From assembly GCA_905371595.1 (NCBI GenBank), contig CAJPLU010000016.1:1-19327 (forward strand): DNA of 19,327 bases, read 5' to 3'. The first letter of the stretch is position 1; every line of letters starts with the position of its first letter. This DNA is from Candidatus Saccharimonadota bacterium. Lineage in GTDB: Bacteria; Patescibacteriota; Saccharimonadia; Saccharimonadales; Saccharimonadaceae. The translations under genes were made by a program, and so were the position numbers. The notes under the pieces are model-generated. The model was given only the letters and a program-made list of their open reading frames with translations, made no database searches and had not been told where the DNA came from. Of the stretch, positions 14,191-19,327 are shown one piece after another.

Positions 14191-15188
14191 TAATGCAACC
14201 GATTTTGCCGTGGTATCTGCTACTGATAATTCTGGTAGTTGCTGCAATTTTTACCGGCTGGAGGATTTTCTCCAAACCAATATCTAACCGGCGAGCGTGG
14301 CTGCGGCGGTTCTGTATTGTCTTGCTTATCATTACCGCTTGTTTTCGCCCGGCTATTCCTGGCGAGATGAAAGAATGGGGCGCGCCGCTAGTCGATGTTT
14401 ATGTTGTAATAGATACAACGATGAGTTCTGCTGCCGAGGATTATGATAACGGCCAGCCGCGAATTAACGGCATGCGCCGCGACGCCAAAGAAATTGCCAA
14501 AAAGCTGGTCGGCGCGCGATTTAGCTTAATAACTTTCAATAATAAAACCTTTGTTGATTCGCCGTTATCGACAGATGTCAGAATGTTTGAATCGGCAGTT
14601 GACACGGTAAATGTCATTAGCGAAAGCTATGCTATGGGCAGCTCAATTGATACACCGATTGACGCTATCGCCTCGGAAATTACTCGCACCAAGCATAAAA
14701 ATCCCGAGCGCACCTCGCTGCTATTTTACCTGGGCGACGGCGAACAGACCAGCGATGCCTCGCCAAAGTCATTCGCCAGCTTAAAGCCCCTGCTGGGCGG
14801 CGGCGCGATCATGGGATATGGCACTGCCAACGGCGGAAAAATGAAAACGCCAAGCTACAGCGGCAGCTTTGACGGTTTTTACTTGCGCGGGCCAGATCTG
14901 AAATATGCCGTATCGAAAATCGACGAGACAAATCTTAAAAACATCGCCAGCCAAACGGGCCTGCCGTATACGCACCGGCAAACCCCAGATTCCATTGACG
15001 CCGTCGTCAAGAACGGCTCCGTCGACAAAGCCGTCAGTAGCAGCCGCTCGTTCGACGGTTACAACGATATATATTGGATAGCGATATTTGCGGCTGCTAT
15101 TTTGCTGGCCTTTGAAATCAGAAACATCTATTTGCCTCTATGCAAACTTCAGAATATAATGCCGCCGGAGGGGGGAAATCATGAGTAA
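14187..15188 (+). CDS. Second VWA-domain membrane protein, BatB-like
   Basis: A 333-residue protein from the ATG at 14187, chosen over a TTG at 14172 because GGAGG lies eight bases before it and it overlaps the previous stop as ATGA. Two helices at about 4-24 and 40-56, then a VWA domain, then a C-terminal helix (about 293-315). The metal-site motif is D76-T-T-M-S80, that is DxTxS rather than DxSxS. GSSIDTPIDAI and FYLGDGEQTS provide the further loops. The altered motif may change metal affinity. It pairs with the preceding VWA protein, and the two probably form a hetero-complex in the membrane. It overlaps the following TPR gene by 8 bases. The role in oxygen or stress tolerance known for Bat proteins is by analogy. 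Confidence 0.9.
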   Translation: MIMQPILPWYLLLIILVVAAIFTGWRIFSKPISNRRAWLRRFCIVLLIITACFRPAIPGEMKEWGAPLVDVYVVIDTTMSSAAEDYDNGQPRINGMRRDAKEIAKKLVGARFSLITFNNKTFVDSPLSTDVRMFESAVDTVNVISESYAMGSSIDTPIDAIASEITRTKHKNPERTSLLFYLGDGEQTSDASPKSFASLKPLLGGGAIMGYGTANGGKMKTPSYSGSFDGFYLRGPDLKYAVSKIDETNLKNIASQTGLPYTHRQTPDSIDAVVKNGSVDKAVSSSRSFDGYNDIYWIAIFAAAILLAFEIRNIYLPLCKLQNIMPPEGGNHE

Positions 15189-15972
15189 GAATCGTCCATT
15201 TGACCTGAAAAAACTAGATTTTGAAAAAATCCGCCAAGGAAAACGCCGGAAACTGCTTCGCTATTCGTTCCCTGCTTGCGCGGTGATTCTGCTGGTTGCT
15301 ATTAAATTGACGAGTTTTCCTCTGCTGTCGCTAGCAGCGCACGCCGCCTATAAAGACGGCGACAACAGCCAGGCTTCCTTCCGCTTATCGCCAATTTATA
15401 CCATGAATTTGTTTGAATCTGACAAGGTATTTTTTAACGACGGGAACGCTTTATTTAAGCAAGCCCGCTACGACTCGGCAGAAAAACAATTCCGCCAAGC
15501 CCTGCAAAAAGCGCCGAAAACGCGCGAATGCCCTGTCCGCATCAACTTGGCGCTATCAATTGAAGCGCAAGCAGACGCCCTCGCCAGCGAAAAACGCTAC
15601 GACCAGGCAATCATCCGCTACGACGAGGCAAACGCCGTACTGCATGACGGCGAAGATAGCTGCGGCGTGCAATTTGCCAGCCAGACAGTTGACTCTAGCA
15701 ATGATGACGGCAAGACGGCAATAACTATCGAGCAGCGAATCCGACAAAAGTTGGCGCAAATAAAACAGCTCAGAAACGGCGACCAGAGCATTTCAGTCAC
15801 CAACCCTGGCGATAAAGAAAAAGTTGACGCAGGCAGCACCGATAGCAAACTCAAAGAACTGGACAAGCGATTCATCGACGCCTACAACGAACAGCGCAAA
15901 TCCCAGGAAAGAAACCAGCACCTGGAAGATTACAAAGATGCCACGCCAGATCATACGAAGAGAAATTGGTGA
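15181..15972 (+). CDS. TPR-repeat membrane protein, BatC/BatE-like
   Basis: A 263-residue protein, last in the operon. It has a basic start, one transmembrane helix at about 28-50 and then tetratricopeptide repeats: FFNDGNALFKQARYDSAEKQFRQALQKAPKT is a canonical TPR (about 83-113), and ALASEKRYDQAIIRYDEANAVL is a second. The C-terminal third is charged and helical and ends in NW. TPR proteins are the usual final members of Bat-type operons and act as assembly platforms for the VWA proteins. The ATG has an excellent ribosome site (GGAGGGGGG) and overlaps the previous gene. Between the two repeats and the tail a D/S-rich linker (DSSNDDGKT) is seen. No BatD gene lies in this operon. Confidence 0.85.
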   Translation: MSKNRPFDLKKLDFEKIRQGKRRKLLRYSFPACAVILLVAIKLTSFPLLSLAAHAAYKDGDNSQASFRLSPIYTMNLFESDKVFFNDGNALFKQARYDSAEKQFRQALQKAPKTRECPVRINLALSIEAQADALASEKRYDQAIIRYDEANAVLHDGEDSCGVQFASQTVDSSNDDGKTAITIEQRIRQKLAQIKQLRNGDQSISVTNPGDKEKVDAGSTDSKLKELDKRFIDAYNEQRKSQERNQHLEDYKDATPDHTKRNW

Positions 15973-15980
15973 GAAGATTA

Positions 15981-16009
15981 TTGAAATGGGCGGTTTTGTT
16001 TGCTATACT
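15981..16009 (+). promoter_or_regulatory. Extended -10 promoter ahead of tRNA-Gly
   Basis: TTGAAA (15981-15986), a 17-base spacer ending in TGC, and TATACT (16004-16009): a -35 plus extended -10. The start near 16016 would give a precursor with about 89 bases before the tRNA, which contain an inverted repeat (TCGCAA-AA-TTGCGA). I see no closer promoter. Confidence 0.7.
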
Positions 16010-16104
16010 AATTATGTAATCGAAAGATTGAGTACTGCGTCGCGCATCGTAGGCGAGTTCGCAAAATTGCGACACCTTGTTGACGGAATGCGCAGCAGAT
16101 ATAT

Positions 16105-16180
16105 GCGGGTTTAGCTCAGTTGTTAGAGCGCTTCCTTGCCATGGAAGAGGCCAGGAGTTAGAGTCTCCTAACCCGCACCA
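16105..16180 (+). tRNA. tRNA-Gly (GCC), with U19 and A56
   Basis: A 76-base cloverleaf with encoded CCA. Acceptor GCGGGTT pairs perfectly with AACCCGC. The anticodon stem CTTCC/GGAAG closes loop TTGCCAT, giving anticodon GCC. Two normally invariant positions are changed: the D-loop reads AGTTGTTA, so base 19 is U instead of G, and the T-loop reads TTAGAGT, so base 56 is A instead of C. These two bases contact each other in the folded tRNA, and the new pair U19-A56 can still form a Watson-Crick pair. All stems are intact, so it looks functional rather than decayed. Genome copy number and other tRNA-Gly genes cannot be seen here. Confidence 0.95.
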
Positions 16181-16201
16181 TAATGGAACTTCTGAGATTT
16201 T

Positions 16202-16232
16202 GTCGCCCGAATGGGCGGCTGTTTTAGTTTTA
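16202..16232 (+). terminator. Rho-independent terminator of tRNA-Gly
   Basis: A 7-bp stem GTCGCCC-GAAT-GGGCGGC (one T-G pair) followed by TGTTTTAGTTTTA, 22 bases after the tRNA end. Confidence 0.8.
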
Positions 16233-16491
16233 TTGGTGGAAATTATACCAAAGCTCGAACCTATTTCGAGCGTAAAAGCTGAGCCGCACAGACTCAGCCC
16301 CAACGTCTGCGCACGCCCGCTCGCCCCACCAGAAAAATCCTTTGAGTTATCTTTTTGAAATTTCTCCCGCCGATCTTTTTATTTTTTAGTTGAAAAGGGT
16401 GTTTTCTGAGTGGAGACGACTACCGACAAATAACAGAGACGCTGGGATCTCACCTAGGCAGCAGAGCTGCCGTGCTACACGATCTCAATCC
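16233..16491. other. Non-coding convergent region with three stem-loops
   Basis: About 260 bases without a credible gene, between the plus-strand tRNA-Gly unit and the minus-strand ATPase gene. It holds three inverted repeats: GCTCGAA/TTCGAGC (about 16254-16270), GCTGAG/CTCAGC (about 16279-16299, followed by TTTT on the minus strand, so a possible weak terminator for the ATPase gene), and GGCAGC-AGA-GCTGCC (about 16457-16471) nested inside GGGAT...ATCCC. The last looks tRNA-like at first sight but lacks a proper anticodon loop and T-arm. The region could be termination and processing sequence or an unrecognised structured RNA. Confidence 0.5.
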
Positions 16492-18639
16492 CTAACTTCT
16501 CATTTTGTCGTAGTGGTACTTGTCGATATCCTCTAGTCTACGCATCAAAAAGCGCGCACTAGCATGTATCTCGCTTGTGTTCCTGCTGTGAAGCGTCCCA
16601 TGTGAGAGAATATTACAAACAGATAATAATGTTTTAATCTTTACTTCATTGTTAGCGCTGATATTAACCACTTCTTGCTCGAGTAAAACCCTAGCAATCT
16701 CGTTGTATTTTGCCTGTGTAGCAAATTCGATACCGATCTTAAAGCGTAGATACTCCTCAAGCACACGTCGCATGGCGTTTGGCATATGCAGTGATTCTTC
16801 GGAACTTACGTCGGCAAGTTGCTTTTGTGAAAAATCATAGACTTCCTTAAATAGTTTACGATAGGGCATCATGACGCTATTAGATACTTCGACTGTGCTA
16901 ACGCCGTCAACTTTTCGTATTTCAAATTTCTTCACTCCTTGATTTGCATCTTTACCATAGCAGAGATCGCAATAATCACGCCACGAATGCGTAAACACAA
17001 ATGACTGTATATTGGGGCTACTTATAATACTCTTTATAAGCTCAAGAATGTAAAAACGATTCTCATCATCCATACTGGAAGTTGGGTCATCGACAATCAC
17101 AAGCTCTATATTATTCTTAAGATTACTCTTATCATCGCTCAACATTTCGTAATAAAAGTAGACAAGCGATAACAGGTTTCTTTCACCCTCGCTTATGTCA
17201 TCAAGTGATAGTTCGCTGCCGTTGATTGAGTGCTTGAGTAAATAGGATTTGTCATTGAGAGCTAACCTAAAACCAATACCAACATCACCTAACACCCCAT
17301 TGACGTAATCGGCAAAATCAGCAAGATCAGACTTGCTGTCTCGTAGCCTTTGTATCTCAGCGTTCTTCGCCTTAACTTTCGATTCTAATTCTCGAATTGT
17401 ATCGTTATTGTTTTTGTATTGACTACAGTTATCAGCTATGAGGGTGCTGTTTTTAATTTCATAACCTATCGAGCCTTTGACAAGTATTTCAAGCCTATTT
17501 ATCTTTTCTTCAAATAGTTGCTTTTGATTATCTTTTGCTTTTTGAATAGCCGCAAATGACGTTTTACATGCCGCCACGGCCTGTTGAATCGCAGGTGCGT
17601 CTATTGTGAATGCACTAGGCATATCATCTATCTTGCTTTTGAGAGTAGACAAATATGTCTCGAGTATGTCGGTCTGTTTAACGAGCTCATTGAGCACACT
17701 ATTAGTATTCTCGTTATTACCTAACGCCGCGATTAGCACCTCATGATCATCGGTCACTGCTTTTGCATATCCTATGAGTTGAGCAATCTGGCTGGAAAGC
17801 GTTTCAAGTTTTCGGCGATCAACGCTTTGCTCATTCTTGAGGTAGGAGTTTACACGTTCCTGTATTTCAGTTGCGTCAAGAGCGCCAAGGCAAAATTCAC
17901 AAGTATCCTTACCTTGATGTATGCCTAAACCTGCTTCAAGCCAACTTACGACATTACCACTTGGTATACTTACCTTATCGTATGTTTTACCAACGATGAC
18001 CTCAGATTGATCTATTTCATAGTCAAGGGGAGTAGTAATTGACGGCACAGTGATAGCATTGATGATGTCAAGGTCTTCACTGAAATCTTTTTCGCCATCA
18101 ATCTCATTGTATTTTTCGTCAGGAAAGCGTTTCAATGCGGAATTATAGTCGGCAACCCAGAGCGAAACTACTTTCTCATGCACGCCATCCCTATGAGTCT
18201 TCTTTTGAATATTGGCCTTACCTTTTCGCCTCTTGAATATATCCTCGATAGCTGTTTCTGTGGCGCTTATTAGTTTTGAGTTGTCGACGCTAAGTCTGTC
18301 TATTTCTGATTTGAAATAATCACGCTCCTTCACAAGAGGTTTTATCTTTTTCTCAATATCAACATTCTGTCCGCCAAAATTAGCGACCACTCCTCTAATA
18401 CCCGATCTATCCTCAAGTAGTAGATGATTTTCGATGTAGTTCTTATTGTAAATCCTATAATTTGAGCTGTCGTAACTCTTTAGATATTCAGCCTCTACGC
18501 CCAGCGCAAAAGACGACTTTCCTTGTCCATTTGACGCGAAAAATATGTTGGATTTATCGAAAAGCGAAGTCGGTCCGGTATATTGGTTGAACGATTTACA
18601 AGAATAGTCGTTTATCTTATCAATTTTATTAACACCCAT
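16492..18639 (-). CDS. RloC/PrrC-like AAA_13 ATPase, putative anticodon-nuclease defence protein
   Basis: A 715-residue ABC-type ATPase. Walker A-like ASNGQGKSS (35-43, with A35 where the first G is usual), signature DISEGERNLLSL (481-492), Walker B IELVIVDDPTSSMD (511-524) and H-loop His551 (FVFTHS) flank a long coiled-coil (about 97-440). In it CEFC (C247, C250) is a zinc-hook type CxxC. After the ATPase lies a helical C-terminal domain with R624/R625, E628/E629 (R-x3-E) and His680 (LSHGT). PrrC and RloC use an Arg-Glu-His triad in this region to cut tRNA anticodon loops during phage attack, and RloC adds the zinc hook. It lies 31 bases after a restriction-type nuclease gene, as RloC/PrrC do beside restriction systems. 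The gene is A+T-richer than the chromosome part, suggesting transfer. A plain AAA_13 ATPase without nuclease activity remains possible. Confidence 0.8.
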   Translation of the reverse strand: MGVNKIDKINDYSCKSFNQYTGPTSLFDKSNIFFASNGQGKSSFALGVEAEYLKSYDSSNYRIYNKNYIENHLLLEDRSGIRGVVANFGGQNVDIEKKIKPLVKERDYFKSEIDRLSVDNSKLISATETAIEDIFKRRKGKANIQKKTHRDGVHEKVVSLWVADYNSALKRFPDEKYNEIDGEKDFSEDLDIINAITVPSITTPLDYEIDQSEVIVGKTYDKVSIPSGNVVSWLEAGLGIHQGKDTCEFCLGALDATEIQERVNSYLKNEQSVDRRKLETLSSQIAQLIGYAKAVTDDHEVLIAALGNNENTNSVLNELVKQTDILETYLSTLKSKIDDMPSAFTIDAPAIQQAVAACKTSFAAIQKAKDNQKQLFEEKINRLEILVKGSIGYEIKNSTLIADNCSQYKNNNDTIRELESKVKAKNAEIQRLRDSKSDLADFADYVNGVLGDVGIGFRLALNDKSYLLKHSINGSELSLDDISEGERNLLSLVYFYYEMLSDDKSNLKNNIELVIVDDPTSSMDDENRFYILELIKSIISSPNIQSFVFTHSWRDYCDLCYGKDANQGVKKFEIRKVDGVSTVEVSNSVMMPYRKLFKEVYDFSQKQLADVSSEESLHMPNAMRRVLEEYLRFKIGIEFATQAKYNEIARVLLEQEVVNISANNEVKIKTLLSVCNILSHGTLHSRNTSEIHASARFLMRRLEDIDKYHYDKMRS

Positions 18640-18646
18640 ATCTGTT

Positions 18647-18652
18647 ATTCTA
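18647..18652 (-). promoter_or_regulatory. Possible -10 box of the RloC-like gene
   Basis: TAGAAT on the minus strand ends 7 bases before the ATG at 18639, between the nuclease stop and the ATPase start. It has only a weak -35 (TGTAAA). No ribosome site is visible. Confidence 0.3.
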
Positions 18653-18670
18653 CTACAAGAATAGAGTCAT

Positions 18671-19327
18671 TTACAGTAAGCTAGACCGCGCAGACTCCGA
18701 CAAGTGAGGTGATGTCTGTAAATATATACGTATCGAGTCGGCTATTTTACTTGCTACTATTAAATTCTGTGTACGAAAATACGACTCAAGAATCGCCAGC
18801 GTCGCACCAGTTGGAAACAACACAGGCAGTATCTGGCTTACAATTCGCTCATCATCAAAGAGTTTGCGGAATATACGAAGTGGTAGGTCTTTTATCTCTT
18901 CGGCGGATTCTTCGGGGTTACTATCAAAATTGACGTTTGGTAGGTCTGGTATATCCGGGCGCCATTTTTGTAGATTATTCATGATATCAGGCCAGACATG
19001 AGACAAGCCAAGCTGATTGAACATGTCTTGTCCGTATGACACCGACAAGTGCACGCCCCACGATTCTTGCAATTTTTGTAGCTCCGGCTGATAAAAGTTT
19101 CGGTTTTTGACAAGGCTTGGGTCAATGAAATAGAAAAATCCCCACGTTACCTTGTCGCCGTAAATATCAACAAGCGCCTCAAGCTTCTTTTCAAAGTTGC
19201 TAATCTGCCCACGTTTTTTGGTTGAATCATGGTCGTCGCGTACCTTTTGCTCAATGAATAGCACCTTATCGTCTTTGATAAGTAGTTGGTCAATATCAAG
19301 CGCGTCACCTTCTTTCGATGTAATCTT
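18671..19327 (-). CDS. PD-(D/E)XK restriction-type endonuclease (5' end outside window)
   Basis: The frame is open to the window edge, so the N-terminus is missing; 218 residues are visible. The catalytic centre is near the visible start: DALDIDQLLIKDDKVLFIEQK, with acidic residues (D8, D11, D13) on one strand and E26-x-K28 on the next, then VRDDHDSTKKRGQISNFEKK. This EQKxRDDHDSTKKRGQ pattern is typical of type II restriction endonucleases; I cannot name the specificity. The C-terminal part (about 125-218) is helical. No methyltransferase is visible; it would be expected beyond 19327. Downstream is the RloC-like ATPase, 31 bases after the stop, forming one defence module. Composition is A+T-richer than the left part of the window. 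Confidence 0.85.
   Translation of the reverse strand, partial: KITSKEGDALDIDQLLIKDDKVLFIEQKVRDDHDSTKKRGQISNFEKKLEALVDIYGDKVTWGFFYFIDPSLVKNRNFYQPELQKLQESWGVHLSVSYGQDMFNQLGLSHVWPDIMNNLQKWRPDIPDLPNVNFDSNPEESAEEIKDLPLRIFRKLFDDERIVSQILPVLFPTGATLAILESYFRTQNLIVASKIADSIRIYLQTSPHLSESARSSLL

Noticed and set aside
15986..16114. Short frame beginning MGGFVCYTNY in the tRNA-Gly leader
   Set aside because: Its start lies inside the promoter, upstream of the predicted transcription start, and its end runs into the tRNA.
15872..16303. 143-residue minus-strand frame over the tRNA-Gly
   Set aside because: Its centre (GLGDSNSWPLPWQGSALTTELNPH) is the well-known false translation of the antisense of a tRNA gene.
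16077..16358. 93-residue plus-strand frame through tRNA-Gly and its terminator
   Set aside because: It reads across a complete tRNA and a terminator, with no ribosome site.
16437..16491. tRNA-like fold next to the ATPase stop
   Set aside because: Only about 49 bases between the outer stem arms, no 7-base anticodon loop with U33 and no normal T-arm; treated as a hairpin.
1..19327. CRISPR arrays, insertion sequences or prophage genes
   Set aside because: No regularly spaced direct repeats, transposase or phage structural genes were found; the only tandem repeat is coding, in moxR.

Overview
The window looks like chromosome of a small Gram-positive-related bacterium with moderate GC, most plausibly a member of the Candidate Phyla Radiation such as Saccharibacteria (TM7). 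This is inferred from protein flavour (L32, a MurF lacking its first domain, short CHAP and DUF4342 proteins), from the compact layout, and from many -10 boxes that sit only 6-8 bases before a start codon. No marker here fixes the taxon. TGA ends several intact genes (nusB, csoR, the DUF58 gene), so the standard bacterial code is assumed.

Left part (1-7247, almost all minus strand): a NUDIX hydrolase (cut by the window edge), nusB and rpmF (L32) form one transcription unit behind a good promoter. Then come leuS, an unknown single-pass membrane protein, a MurF-type cell-wall ligase, a membrane-anchored CHAP-domain protein, and tRNA-Phe(GAA) with its own promoter and terminator. Middle-left (7248-8111): a csoR-like metal-sensing repressor overlaps a DUF4396 membrane protein. 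The promoter spacer of this pair holds a perfect 17-bp palindrome, a textbook self-regulated metal-response operon.

Middle (8112-15972): a minus-strand four-helix membrane protein is divergent from an SPFH/stomatin gene plus a DUF4342 gene. Then follows a long plus-strand operon: a degenerate phosphoribosyltransferase-like protein, a MoxR AAA+ ATPase, a DUF58 protein, a small membrane protein, a von Willebrand A (VWA) protein broken by an in-frame TGA, a second VWA protein and a TPR protein. The order moxR-DUF58-membrane-VWA-VWA-TPR matches the Bat (aerotolerance-type) gene clusters. The products probably assemble into a membrane-bound VWA complex remodelled by MoxR.

Right part (15973-19327): an extended -10 promoter leads to a tRNA-Gly(GCC) with a paired change at the two bases that normally lock the D-loop to the T-loop (U19 and A56 instead of G19 and C56), followed by a terminator. 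After about 260 bases of hairpin-rich non-coding DNA comes a visibly more A+T-rich minus-strand module: a PD-(D/E)XK restriction-type endonuclease (cut by the window edge) followed by a 715-residue ABC-type ATPase with a CxxC hook and a C-terminal R-x3-E...H pattern, resembling RloC/PrrC anticodon nucleases. This is the best candidate for a phage-defence island in the window.
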